DNA of 64,000 nucleotides, taken from Rhizobium mongolense USDA 1844 (GTDB taxonomy: Bacteria; Pseudomonadota; Alphaproteobacteria; Rhizobiales; Rhizobiaceae). The DNA lies in contig NZ_ATTQ01000006.1 of NCBI RefSeq assembly GCF_000419765.1, positions 131,976 through 195,975 on the forward strand, in the 5' to 3' direction. Position numbers and translations under genes: made by a program. Below the pieces are notes generated by a model that saw nothing but the letters and a program-made list of their open reading frames with translations, searched no databases and was not told the origin of the DNA. Below are positions 53,495 through 62,972 of this stretch, piece by piece (position 1 is the first letter of the stretch; every line of letters begins with the position of its first letter).

Positions 53495-54169
53495 ATGACA
53501 AAGCACGTTCTATTCATCGTCACAAATGCAGCAGTGATCGGTCCGCACAATCGTCCCACCGGTTTCTTCTTCGCGGAGGTTGCTCATCCGTTTGACGTCC
53601 TCGACAAGGCGGGCGTCGCCGTCGAGTTCGCGTCACCTGCTGGCGGATGGACTCCGTTTGACGCCTATGACGAGAAAGACGCCGCGCAGAAAGAGTTTCG
53701 TGGGAGCAAGGCTTTCCGCCGACTGAACCGCAGTCGTCGGCTGTGCGAAGTGAACGCCGCGGATTATGATGCGATCCTCATTCCCGGAGGCCTGGGGCCG
53801 ATGGTCGACATCCAACGCAATCGTGAGGTCCAGAGTGCGATCGTGCGCGCCTGGACGACGAGCAAGATCGTCAGCGCGGTCTGCCATGGACCGTGCTCGT
53901 TACTTGGCGTTGATCTTGGCGACGGAACACCGTTCGTACGCGGCAAAAAGGTGACGGGCTTCTCGAAAAAGGAGGAATACGACTACGCCCGCGAGGATGT
54001 GCCGTTCGAGCTTGAAGATGCCTTGACGGGCGAGGGTGCTATCTATTCGTCTGCGGCGAACTGGGAGCCTCATGTCGTCGTCGATGGTCGCCTCATCACT
54101 GGTCAAAATCCGGCTTCCGCTGGACCTCTGGCGCAGGAGTTGCTTGCGGCCCTCAGAAAGCAGGGGTGA
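53495..54169 (+). CDS. DJ-1/PfpI-family protein (Hsp31-like)
   Basis: 224 residues. Nucleophile Cys in VSAVCHGPCSLLG, preceding GGLGPMVD and followed by VTGFSKKEEYD and a C-terminal GRLITGQNPASAG. The usual Glu, Cys and His of this class appear present, unlike the broken relative at 37.4 kb. Such proteins act on methylglyoxal or glycated substrates. ATG preceded by CGGAGAAGCAA. A strong hairpin follows 13 bp after the stop. Confidence 0.9.
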   Translation: MTKHVLFIVTNAAVIGPHNRPTGFFFAEVAHPFDVLDKAGVAVEFASPAGGWTPFDAYDEKDAAQKEFRGSKAFRRLNRSRRLCEVNAADYDAILIPGGLGPMVDIQRNREVQSAIVRAWTTSKIVSAVCHGPCSLLGVDLGDGTPFVRGKKVTGFSKKEEYDYAREDVPFELEDALTGEGAIYSSAANWEPHVVVDGRLITGQNPASAGPLAQELLAALRKQG

Positions 54170-54181
54170 TCATCGCTCCTA

Positions 54182-54216
54182 TTGCTCGCCTGCCAGCGCA
54201 TACTGCAGGCGAGCAA
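54182..54216 (+). terminator. intrinsic terminator after the DJ-1-like gene
   Basis: A 12-bp perfect stem TTGCTCGCCTGC / GCAGGCGAGCAA around an 11-nt loop, 13 bp after the stop. The flank lacks a long T-run, so efficiency is uncertain. Confidence 0.6.
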
Positions 54217-54931
54217 CCCGTCGTTTGCGTTCAGCGTTTTATTTCCTTGCTATGCTGGCCATCGGATCGTCGACGTTGGTAAGCTCCTTCGCCACTACAC
54301 TCTACGCGTCGTCCGCCGGGAGTGCCGACCTCAGATATGACAGTGGGATGTCGTTACTCGCGAACTTCGAGACGGTCTCCGTATTTGAGAGCGAGCCACC
54401 TGCAATCTTCGCAATCAAGCTCAATGCCATCGAGTGTGACTGTCGCAGCCGCCGTGCTGCGAACAGACTGATCCAACCTGGCGACACGAAGAATGGCGTT
54501 GCCAAGCAGCATCTCACATGGAGCCTGATCTACTTCAGGGCCGCCGACGCTGTGCGTCAATATCCCGCACCGGGGCAAGCCATTTGCGCATTCGGATGAT
54601 ATTTCTGTCCTCGACCATGAGCGTGCCTCTACCGGAAACCCGGTCAGTTCACCTCGAACTGACCGAGTCACTGCTAGGAAAACCCGTTTGAGAAATCCTT
54701 TGGCAGATAATTTAAGACTCCTGGCGAGGGGAATCTCAAATTAAGTGCAACAGCTCATGCTTTGCTATCGGCTTCTTTGATCCGCGATGTTGCACAAGGA
54801 AAATCGTAATATCAGGGTCGTGGGTTCGGGTCCCTTCAAGGCGACGGGAGCGGGCATGGAACGCGGCATCTGCAACCCGGTTCCAGCTGACGCGGAGGCT
54901 ATCAAGATCGGCGGGCAACGTCGATCGCCCG
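54217..54931. other. intergenic region with T-arm-like repeat copy C
   Basis: No gene is supported over ~715 bases; short frames are motif-free. It contains the 36-bp repeat copy at 54,808. Confidence 0.35.
54808..54843 (+). repeat. 36-bp T-arm-like direct repeat, copy C
   Basis: Begins AATATCAGGGTCGTGGGTTC and ends CCCTTCAAGGCG. Same orientation as copies A and B and closest to a real tRNA T-arm, but no acceptor stem or anticodon arm can be folded upstream. Confidence 0.45.
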
Positions 54932-55200
54932 CTACGATCTGACCGATGGCCAGTCGCCAAATTTTCGAAAGAATGCGCGCGAGAATGCGGCCGCACTGCC
55001 AAATCCGACCTGACGCGCGACTGCCTTCACCTTCGCTCCTCTGGCGAGCTTCCGCCGAGCGAGAATCAGACGCCATCCGGTCAGATAAGCCTGCGGCGTG
55101 GTGCCGACCACGTCGCGAAACATTGCCATGAAATGGCTTCGTGACATCCCCGCAGCGGTAGCAAGGTCATCACTGTTCCATCTTGAAACGGCGAATTCAA
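54932..55200 (-). pseudogene. C-terminal fragment of an AraC-family regulator
   Basis: The minus strand reads DDLATAAGMSRSHFMAMFRD, then VGTTPQAYLTGWRLILARR and AVARQVGFGSAAAFSRAF: a complete AraC double helix-turn-helix without its sensor domain. It is truncated at about 55,195, where glpD-like sequence starts on the other strand, so the two genes were joined by deletion or recombination. Confidence 0.8.
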
Positions 55201-56412
55201 GCTGGTGCAGGAATCGCTGGTCGAGCGGGATCGGCTGTTGCGCAACGCGCCCCATTATATAGCGCCGCTGCCGACGACGGTGCCGATATTCGATATTTTT
55301 CCGGCCTCGGCAACGGTATCGTCCGCTTCCTGGGTCTCAGCCATCGGCCGAGCCGCCGCGGCGCTGTCGCCGTCAAAGCCGGGCTCAGCATCTATGATTT
55401 CTTGACGCGCAAGCGGACATTGATGCCGCGCCACCAGTTTCGCGGCCGGCGAGCGACGCTCGGCAAGTGGCCTGCGGTTAACCCCGGTATCAAGAGTTCC
55501 GCCACGTACTTCGACGCCTGGGTCAGCCATCCGGAGCGATTGGGCATCGAGCTTCTGCAGGACGGTCTTGCAGCAGAGTCCGGGTCAGTGGCGCTGAACT
55601 ACGCCGAACTGCGGCGGGCGGAAGACGGCCGGTGTCGCCTCGCGGACCGTATAGGCGGCGCATCCTTTGCCCTCGAACCAGCGCTGATCGTCAATGCCAC
55701 CGGCGGCTGGATCGACATCGTCAATCAAACCCTGCTTTCACCGGAAGCGCGGCCGGCGCCGCTGATCGGAGGCACCAAGGGCTCGCATCTCATCATCGAC
55801 AATGCGGACCTGCGCGACGCTCTTGCCGGTCACATGATCTACTACGAGAACGAGGACGGGCGGATCTGTATTGCGTTTCCCTATCTGGACAAGGTTCTCG
55901 TCGGCTCCACCGATATCCGCGTCGATAATCCGGCAACAGTGCGCTGCGAGGCGGATGAGCTTGAATATATCCTGCAATCGCTCGCCTTCGTGCTGCCGGG
56001 CATTGCCATCCGGCGGGAGCAAATCGTTTTCCAGTTTTCCGGCGTACGACCGTTGCCGGCCAGTAGCGACAGTTTTACGGGACGCATCCCGCGCGATCAC
56101 TTCTGCACTGTGCTGGAGCAGGCCGAGGATGATCCGCCTGTGCTCTGCATGATCGGCGGCAAGTGGACGACATTCCGGTCATTCGGCGAGCTTGCCGCCG
56201 ACATGACACTGGAGCGGCTCGGCAGAAAACGCCGCATCGAGACGTCGGAGCGACCGATCGGCGGCGGCCGGCAGTATCCATCCGACAAGACCGTGTGGTC
56301 GGTGACGCTGGCCCGAAGAACCGGAATTTCCAGCGAACGGGCCGCCGAGCTTTTTGACCGCTATGGTACGGAGGCCGAAAAGATCGCGGTGTTCATTGCG
56401 GCGGGGCTGGAC
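55193..56412 (+). pseudogene. glycerol-3-phosphate dehydrogenase (GlpD)-like fragment, truncated at both ends
   Basis: The sequence starts inside GlpD with EFKLVQESLVERDRLLRNAP in one frame, shifts near 55,300 (next to a T run) and continues with GLSIYDFLTRKRTLMPRH, then GGTKGSHLIIDNADLRDAL, VGSTDIRVDNPA, QFSGVRPLP and MIGGKWTTFRSFGELAAD, which are the middle and C-terminal parts of the FAD-dependent dehydrogenase. The N-terminal FAD-binding motif and the extreme C-terminus are missing. The frame runs directly into betI without a stop, forming one open frame of 617 codons from 55,183. A role as functional enzyme is unlikely. Confidence 0.8.
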
Positions 56413-57036
56413 ATGGTGATGCCGAAGTCCGGATATCTGACCAAGATCAGCGATATCCGGAAACGTGAACTCAGACGGGCGGCGTTCGAGGTCCTGCAGC
56501 GCGAAGGCATGGCGGGGGCGACGCTGGAGAAGGTGGCCGTTCAAGCAGGCGCATCGAAAGGTATCGTGCTGCACTACTTCGCTAACAAGCAGGAACTGTT
56601 CGAGCATGCGATGCGCGAGGCGAACGCGGCTTTGAGGGATGCTGTGGTGGCGCGCCTTAACCGAGCCACCACCCCGTTCGAGAGACTGGAAGCGATCATT
56701 GAAGGCAACTTCGAGGATCGCTTCTTCCAGCCGTCGATTTGCCGCGCCTGGCTCGCGCTCTGCGCCGAGGTGCCGCGGGAGCCGCAGCTGGCGCGTATCC
56801 AAAAGGTAATTCATGCGCGGATGCGATCAAACCTGATGTCGGCGCTGGTCCACATCCTGCCGGAGGACGAATGCGAGTCAGTCGTTCTTGGCGTCACCGC
56901 GCTGATCGACGGGCTTTGGTTGCGTCTCGCTCTGCAGTCGGCGGGCCCGACGCGGGAAGATGCGCTTCGCCAGATGCGCGACTATCTCTCTCATCGGCTG
57001 CCCGCCGCCGGCCAACTATCTGTCGCCAACCGTTGA
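56413..57036 (+). CDS. betI: TetR-family repressor BetI-like
   Basis: 207 residues from the ATG at 56,413 (MVMPKSGYLTKISDIRKREL). An N-terminal TetR helix-turn-helix (ATLEKVAVQAGASKGIVLHY, FANKQELFEHAM) and a BetI-type C-terminal ligand domain (ICRAWLALCAEVPREPQL, GVTALIDGLWLRLALQ) are visible. BetI proteins sense choline or betaine-type compounds and repress bet genes. No glycine-betaine synthesis operon follows directly; the closest partner is the GMC oxidoreductase at 58.4 kb, beyond an opposing LysR gene. Its own start lies inside the glpD-betI open frame, with no clear ribosome-binding site. Confidence 0.85.
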   Translation: MVMPKSGYLTKISDIRKRELRRAAFEVLQREGMAGATLEKVAVQAGASKGIVLHYFANKQELFEHAMREANAALRDAVVARLNRATTPFERLEAIIEGNFEDRFFQPSICRAWLALCAEVPREPQLARIQKVIHARMRSNLMSALVHILPEDECESVVLGVTALIDGLWLRLALQSAGPTREDALRQMRDYLSHRLPAAGQLSVANR

Positions 57037-57320
57037 GCCTGCATGAGGAAGCGGAATGAGGCTCAGGCCGTGCCTGCGTCTCTTCTCTGCAGCGCCGCTA
57101 ACGTAAAGAATCGAGATCAAGGCAATTCTGCATCGCGCTAAACGCCCGCGGCCGGGCGTCTCGAGTATCAGGGCAAAGCTGCAGCTCGAACGGTGTCGAG
57201 TGCCGTCGATATGGTCCTCGGGACTTCATGAGCCTGCTCCGAGTGAAGCCCTCAGAGCCTATCAGCTTTCCTGGGTTCACCCCAAGGCCGTGTGCAAGAT
57301 GTTGAGCGAATTTGATCTGC
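57037..57320. other. spacer between betI and LysR gene
   Basis: About 280 bases between convergent genes. A short GC hairpin (CGCCCGCGGCCGGGCG) is near 57,141. No gene supported. Confidence 0.35.
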
Positions 57321-58247
57321 TTAACCCCAAACACGTTTGATTGCATCAAAAGCGGCCACAACAGTGGGGTCATCCCTACGAGCTTCCATGCATATGAAGC
57401 TTAATGTCGTCGAAATTTTCACCGCATCGGCGATGAAGAGCCCGTGGGCTTGTTGTTCATGGAGAGCGATCGACTCACGGCAGAGGCTCAAGCCAACGCC
57501 CGTGCGGACCATGGCGACCATCGACGCTTCCTGATCAACCTGGGAGACGATGTTTTGGCGCAGGCCAAGATCGGTGAACAGGCGTGCCAACAGTCGGTTG
57601 TGCACCGAAGCGGGTGGTGTACCGATCCAGGGCAGGGATGCTAGCTGTACCCAATCCGCGCCACGCACGAAGCTGGCAAGCGACGGCGGGGCGACGACGC
57701 GATAGGTCAGTTGTGCCAGTTCTCTGACATAAAACAGTTTCGTGGTAGTTTCATCCGAAAGCTCGGCTGCAGGATCGTAGTCCCTTGGATCTCCGAGAAA
57801 AAATCCAGCATCCAGCTCATTCCGTCGAAGCCCTTCTGGTACATCTCCACTCATGCCATGGCGCAACGTCGTCTCGATGCCTGGTCCGCTTTCGATCAGC
57901 GCCTTCAGAAATGCACCCAAACGTGTGAACTCCGGGTCGATGATGGTGCCGATCCGAAGTTTCCCCCGCACGCGCGTTGCCAGGTGCCCGGCCGTCTGCC
58001 CAAAATCCGTAAGTGTCGCCAACACCTGCTCCGCCTTGGCGGCAAGAAGAGCTCCCTCCTGCGTCAGTTCCAGACCCGTGGACGTCCGCCGGAACAAGGT
58101 GAGGCCCGTATCGGCGGCAAGGCGCTTCAATTGCAGCGTGACGGCAGGTTGGGTGATATGCAGTTGCTCCGCGGCGCGCGTGACGTTGCCTTCGCGCGCG
58201 ACAGTAGCGAATGCCCTCAACGTTCTCAGGTCAACTGATTGGAACAT
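57321..58247 (-). CDS. LysR-family transcriptional regulator
   Basis: 308 residues. The N-terminal winged helix reads VDLRTLRAFATVAREGNVTR and AAEQLHITQPAVTLQLKRLA; the effector domain follows with GKLRIGTIIDPEFTRLGAFL. It is divergent from the GMC oxidoreductase gene with a 160-bp spacer, the standard arrangement for LysR control of an adjacent catabolic operon, so that operon is its likely target (inference). The inducer is unknown. Confidence 0.93.
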   Translation of the reverse strand: MFQSVDLRTLRAFATVAREGNVTRAAEQLHITQPAVTLQLKRLAADTGLTLFRRTSTGLELTQEGALLAAKAEQVLATLTDFGQTAGHLATRVRGKLRIGTIIDPEFTRLGAFLKALIESGPGIETTLRHGMSGDVPEGLRRNELDAGFFLGDPRDYDPAAELSDETTTKLFYVRELAQLTYRVVAPPSLASFVRGADWVQLASLPWIGTPPASVHNRLLARLFTDLGLRQNIVSQVDQEASMVAMVRTGVGLSLCRESIALHEQQAHGLFIADAVKISTTLSFICMEARRDDPTVVAAFDAIKRVWG

Positions 58248-58407
58248 ATTAACTTCACTTATAATGCCTTGTGCTATTTGTCATTGGATTTCTGCGCCGC
58301 TCCTCCGCTATTCATAAAAATTGAGATGAGGAGGAGGCTAAAATGCCAGGGCGAATCGTCGATTCTTATGATTGCGCGGTGTTGTATCGCAGCAGGCGGG
58401 CAAGCCT

Positions 58408-60096
58408 ATGACCAGCCGCGCTTCTTACCTCGCCGACGATAGCTTTGATTATATCATCGTCGGCGGAGGCTCCGCAGGCTGCCTGCTTGCCAATCGCCTT
58501 AGCCGCGATCCGGCGATGCGCGTGCTGCTGCTGGAAGCTGGCCGCAAGGACGACTATCCCTGGATTCATGTTCCCGTCGGCTATCTCTATTGCATCGGTA
58601 ATCCCCGCACCGACTGGCTGTTCAAGACCGAGCCGGATGCCGGGCTGAATGGCCGGTCGTTGCGCTATCCACGCGGCAAGACTCTCGGTGGCTGCTCCTC
58701 GATCAACGGCATGATCTATATGCGCGGCCAGGCGCGCGACTTCGACGGCTGGGCGACGGCAACCGGCGACGACGCCTGGTCCTGGCAGAACTGCCTGCCT
58801 GATTTCAAGGCGCATGAGGATCATTACCGGCTGGACAACGGCGCGGACCCGAAGACTGGCGGCAACAGCCGTTTCTCCGACATGCACGGCCACGGCGGCG
58901 AATGGCGGATCGAGAAGCAGCGTCTCAAATGGGACATCCTCGAATCCTTCGCCGAGGCCGCCGTCGAGGCCGGCATTCCGCGCTCGGACGATTTCAACAG
59001 CGGCGACAACCAGGGTGTCGGCTATTTCGAGGTCAACCAGCGCTCCGGCTGGCGCTGGAATACATCAAAGGCTTTCTTGCGCCCGGCAAAGAACCGCCCG
59101 AACCTGACGGTCTGGACGCAATCCCATGTCGAACGGCTAATCGTTGAAACCGAGGGTTCCGGCCGCAAACGTTGCGTTGGCGTTATGCTTCAGCGGCAGG
59201 GGCGGAGTCTGCAGGTCCGGGCGCACAGGGAAGTCATCCTTTCCGCCGGCGCGATCGGTTCTCCGCAAATCCTGCAATTGTCGGGTATCGGGCCGGGCGG
59301 CCTCCTGAAGCGTCATGGCGTCGAGGTCGCTCATGCCCTGCCTGGCGTTGGGGAGAATCTTCAGGACCATCTGCAAATCCGCGCGGTATTCAAGATCACC
59401 AACGCGAAGACGCTGAACACGCTTGCCAACAGCCTGTTCGGCAAGACGATGATCGGGCTGGAATATGTGCTGAAGCGCAGCGGCCCGATGAGCATGTCGC
59501 CCTCTCAGCTCGGTGCCTTCACCCGTTCGGATGACAGCCAGGCCCACGCCAACCTGGAGTATCACGTCCAGCCGCTCAGCCTCGACGCTTTTGGCGAGCC
59601 GTTGCACAGCATACCCGCCTTCACCGCGAGCGTTTGCAACCTCAACCCGACGAGTGTCGGAAGCGTGCGCATTCGCTCCGATAAGACGTCGGACGCGCCG
59701 GTTATCGCGCCGAACTATCTGAGCACAGAAGAGGATCGCCGTATTGCCGCCGAGAGCCTTCGGCAGGTGCGCAAGATCGTGTCACAGCCAGCGCTGGCGA
59801 GATACCAGCCGCAGGAGTGGAACCCCGGCATGCAGTTCCAGAGCGACGAGGAGCTGACACGGCTCGCGGGCGATATCGCCAACACCATCTTTCATCCCGT
59901 CGGGACGACGAAGATGGGCCGTGACGACGATCCGATGGCGGTGGTGGACAGCCATCTCAGAGTGCGGGGCATCGAGGGCCTGCGCGTTGTCGACGCGGGT
60001 ATCATGCCGAAGATCACCAGCGGCAACACCAACGCACCGACGCTGATGATCGCCGAAAAAGCAGCCGGCTGGATCGTCGCCGATGCTCGGACATAA
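58408..60096 (+). CDS. GMC-family FAD-dependent oxidoreductase (choline dehydrogenase-like)
   Basis: 562 residues from the ATG at 58,408 (an in-frame GTG-type start exists 12 codons earlier). FAD-binding DYIIVGGGSAGCLLANRLS, then GKTLGGCSSINGMIYMRG, HREVILSAGAIGSPQILQ, the GIGPGGLLKRHGV region, and the catalytic-His segment FHPVGTTKMGRDDDPMAV near the C-terminus, ending GNTNAPTLMIAEKAA. Members oxidise alcohols such as choline, alkanols or polyethylene glycol. The bet-type regulator upstream hints at a quaternary-amine alcohol, but that is inference. First gene of the LysR-divergent operon, 25 bp before the CoA-transferase gene. Confidence 0.93.
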   Translation: MTSRASYLADDSFDYIIVGGGSAGCLLANRLSRDPAMRVLLLEAGRKDDYPWIHVPVGYLYCIGNPRTDWLFKTEPDAGLNGRSLRYPRGKTLGGCSSINGMIYMRGQARDFDGWATATGDDAWSWQNCLPDFKAHEDHYRLDNGADPKTGGNSRFSDMHGHGGEWRIEKQRLKWDILESFAEAAVEAGIPRSDDFNSGDNQGVGYFEVNQRSGWRWNTSKAFLRPAKNRPNLTVWTQSHVERLIVETEGSGRKRCVGVMLQRQGRSLQVRAHREVILSAGAIGSPQILQLSGIGPGGLLKRHGVEVAHALPGVGENLQDHLQIRAVFKITNAKTLNTLANSLFGKTMIGLEYVLKRSGPMSMSPSQLGAFTRSDDSQAHANLEYHVQPLSLDAFGEPLHSIPAFTASVCNLNPTSVGSVRIRSDKTSDAPVIAPNYLSTEEDRRIAAESLRQVRKIVSQPALARYQPQEWNPGMQFQSDEELTRLAGDIANTIFHPVGTTKMGRDDDPMAVVDSHLRVRGIEGLRVVDAGIMPKITSGNTNAPTLMIAEKAAGWIVADART

Positions 60097-60121
60097 ATGA
60101 TTTCTGGGAGGACAGGTAGCA

Positions 60122-62635
60122 ATGACATCGATCGCGCGTTCCGCGCTTCCGCTTTCAGGCGTCCGGGTGATTGATTTTGGGCAGTATATTGCTGGCCCGG
60201 CGGTCGCCATGATTCTTGGCGATCTTGGCGCGACCGTCGTGCATGTCGATCCGCCCAGCGGTCCGCTGTGGGACAATCCCGCCAATGCCATCCTCAATCG
60301 CAACAAGCTGATCGTCAACCTCGACCTCAAGACGGAGGAGGGGGTGGAGCAGGCAAAGGCACTGGTCGCCGAGGCCGATATTGTTGTTGAGAATTTCCGC
60401 CCCGGCGTGCTCGCCCGGCTCGGGATCGATTTTGCGGCTCTCCGCAAGGCGCGGCCGGAGCTGATCACCCTGTCGATCCCCGGCTTTGCTTCCGACGACG
60501 AGCTTCGCCGCGATTGGCGGGCCTTTGAGACGGTGATCGCGGCCTCCTCCGGCGTCTTCACGGATATGGGTCTCAATCGCGTCCTGATGGGCATCAACCC
60601 CTCTTTCTCGCCGCTGCCGCTCTCGTCCGCCTACGGCACGATGCTTGCGGCGTCAGCAACGGTGCTGGCGCTTCAGGCGCGCGAGCGCACCGGGCACGGC
60701 GATCATATCGAGGTGCCGCTGGCAAGCGCCGTCATGGAGGGCCTGTCCTACAACTCGATCCTGATCGACGACTATCCGGTGCGCTACCAGACCCAGCGCG
60801 AGCGGGAGATCGAACGGCGGCGCAGGGAAGGTCTGGCGATGGATATGTCCTATGAAGACCTTCAGGAGTTCCTCGATCCCTTCTATCGCAGCTATATGTG
60901 CGCCGATGGGCGGATGTTCTACGTCGTCTGCCCCAGCCACAAAAACCATGCAAAGCGCTGCCTGCAAACGCTCGGTCTATATGACGAACTGGTCGCTGAA
61001 GGGCTGCGTGAGGAGGAAGACACCTATCTGCCGGTCTCGCAATGGTCGTCCGACGTTTCCCTTGGCGTCTATCCACTCCCGAAATTCTGGGCCGACAAGA
61101 TCGCGGCCCGCATGAAGGAAGTTTTCCTCACGAAGACGGCGGCCGAATGGGAACGTATCTTCGGGGATGGCCTGTTTCCGGGCGCACCGCAGCGCTGGCT
61201 GAAGGAATGGATCGCCGACGATCACGCCAGGGCTGCCGGCCTGATGATCCAGGTGGACGATCCGGTCCTCGGCCGTATGACCCAGCCGGGGCCGATGGCC
61301 TGGCTGCAAGAGAGCGCCGAAGCCATGTTGATGCCGCGCCCACGGCGTTGGGGAACGGCCAAGGATGCCTTGGCGATGCTTGCGGACATGGAGCGCCCTT
61401 CCTTACCAGTTCCCGCGACTGACGCCCCCGGTGGCTGGTTGGACGGGGTCAGGGTGCTCGATCTCTGCAATGTGATCGCCGGCCCGCACTCGGTCGCCTA
61501 TCTCGCCCGCTTCGGTGCGCAGGTGATCAAGATCGATCCTGCCAAGCCGCTCTACGACTGCTGGAACACCGTGATCTTCGGCATGTCGCACATGCGCGGC
61601 AAGCAGTCCGTGCTGCTGAATATCGGTTCGCCCGATGGCCGTGTCGTGTTCGAGGAACTGGTGCGCTCTGTGGACGTCGTGGTCTGGAACGCCACCGACC
61701 GCCAGGTCAAGACGATGGGACTCGATGCCGAAAGCCTTAAGACGCTCAATCCGAAGGTGATCTTCTGCCAGCTCGATTGCTTCGGCGGCGTGCGCACCGG
61801 CCCGCGCACCGACTATCTCGGCTATGACGACCTGGTGCAATCGGCAACCGGCATCATGCTGCGGTTCGGCGGATCGATGGAAACGCCGGAGGAGCATGCC
61901 CATGTGGGCACCATCGATGTCATGTGCGGCTTCGGCGCGGCGCTCGGCATTGCCACGGCACTCTACCAGAAATCGAGAACAGGGATCGCGGGCCGTCCGC
62001 GCACGTCGCTTTCGGCGCTGACCGGGCTCGCGCAGATACCGTTCTGCTACGACTATGCCGGGCGCGGCCCCTTCGACGAGCCGTCTGGCCGCGAAACCAA
62101 GGGGTATGATGCCTTGTCGCGGCTCTACGAAACGTCCTCAGGCGATCATCTGTTGCTATGCGCTTCAGAAACCGACCTGCCGCGCTTCGACAAGGTCGAG
62201 GGTATGAGGGGAATACTAGAGATGGCAGGATCGGATCGCGAGGCCCATCTCGCACGGGTTTTCATGACCGCGTCCGCGGAGACCTGGCGGCAACGGCTAC
62301 ACGAAGCGGATATCGGCGTATCGATCTGCGAGAATATCGAAACGATCCGGAGCCGGAGTGCCCGCATTGCCGACGGTACGCCAGGAATTGATCGTGGCAG
62401 CTATTCCTTCTCGATCTTCCCCAACCATCCGAGCGGGCACACCGTCACCCAGCTCGATCCCTTTGCCATTCGTACGACGGTCGGCAAGGTCACGGCCGTC
62501 GCGCCGGCCGAGAAGTACGGAGCGTCCACACGCACCGTCCTGAAATCCCTAAACCATAGCGAGGCTGAGATCGAAAGGCTGATTGCTTGCGGGACGGTCA
62601 GCGAGACATGGAGCGCGGAATATCTGCCGAGCTAG
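60122..62635 (+). CDS. CaiB/BaiF-family CoA-transferase, two domains in tandem
   Basis: 837 residues, about twice the length of a single class III CoA-transferase. The first copy (~1-420) starts LSGVRVIDFGQYIAGPAVA and continues LGDLGATVVHVDPP; the second (~440-820) starts LDGVRVLDLCNVIAGPHSVA and AYLARFGAQVIKIDP. The first half has GHGDHIEVPLASAVMEG at the position of the usual catalytic Asp. Class III enzymes move CoA between carboxylic acids. The duplication lets both subunits of the interlocked dimer be encoded in one chain. GGGAGGACAGGTAGCA precedes the ATG. It probably activates an acid produced from the GMC oxidoreductase product (inference). Confidence 0.9.
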   Translation: MTSIARSALPLSGVRVIDFGQYIAGPAVAMILGDLGATVVHVDPPSGPLWDNPANAILNRNKLIVNLDLKTEEGVEQAKALVAEADIVVENFRPGVLARLGIDFAALRKARPELITLSIPGFASDDELRRDWRAFETVIAASSGVFTDMGLNRVLMGINPSFSPLPLSSAYGTMLAASATVLALQARERTGHGDHIEVPLASAVMEGLSYNSILIDDYPVRYQTQREREIERRRREGLAMDMSYEDLQEFLDPFYRSYMCADGRMFYVVCPSHKNHAKRCLQTLGLYDELVAEGLREEEDTYLPVSQWSSDVSLGVYPLPKFWADKIAARMKEVFLTKTAAEWERIFGDGLFPGAPQRWLKEWIADDHARAAGLMIQVDDPVLGRMTQPGPMAWLQESAEAMLMPRPRRWGTAKDALAMLADMERPSLPVPATDAPGGWLDGVRVLDLCNVIAGPHSVAYLARFGAQVIKIDPAKPLYDCWNTVIFGMSHMRGKQSVLLNIGSPDGRVVFEELVRSVDVVVWNATDRQVKTMGLDAESLKTLNPKVIFCQLDCFGGVRTGPRTDYLGYDDLVQSATGIMLRFGGSMETPEEHAHVGTIDVMCGFGAALGIATALYQKSRTGIAGRPRTSLSALTGLAQIPFCYDYAGRGPFDEPSGRETKGYDALSRLYETSSGDHLLLCASETDLPRFDKVEGMRGILEMAGSDREAHLARVFMTASAETWRQRLHEADIGVSICENIETIRSRSARIADGTPGIDRGSYSFSIFPNHPSGHTVTQLDPFAIRTTVGKVTAVAPAEKYGASTRTVLKSLNHSEAEIERLIACGTVSETWSAEYLPS

Positions 62636-62972
62636 CAAGCAATGGCGGCTTTGGACTCTGAGGAGAATACCGGAGGCGCCGAGGCGCCCGCCTGAGGCAA
62701 TCAATTGCGCGCGGTTTGACAAATTCGACGCAATCGCCCACCAGCTACGACATCTGTGGCGGGGCCAGCCTTTCTCGAAACCATTGGAAGTGCCCACTTT
62801 GGCAGCTTTAAAGCTACCCGCCCGTGTCCCAAAAGGTTCGGCTCCCGGCGAAACGCTTCGCGTCGGCCAAGAGGATAATGTCCATTATTTAGGCAATCGC
62901 GGTGGCTAGAGCGACACCGTCTTTCATGCTCGATTATCCTACAGCTTAGCATTAAAGACGTGGAGAATTTTT
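62636..62972. other. spacer between CoA-transferase and aminotransferase genes
   Basis: About 340 bases with no supported gene; a promoter for the aminotransferase is likely. Confidence 0.35.

Noticed and set aside
54720..54850. Complete tRNA gene at repeat copy C
   Set aside because: Only a T-arm-like segment is present; no acceptor or anticodon stem can be built upstream.
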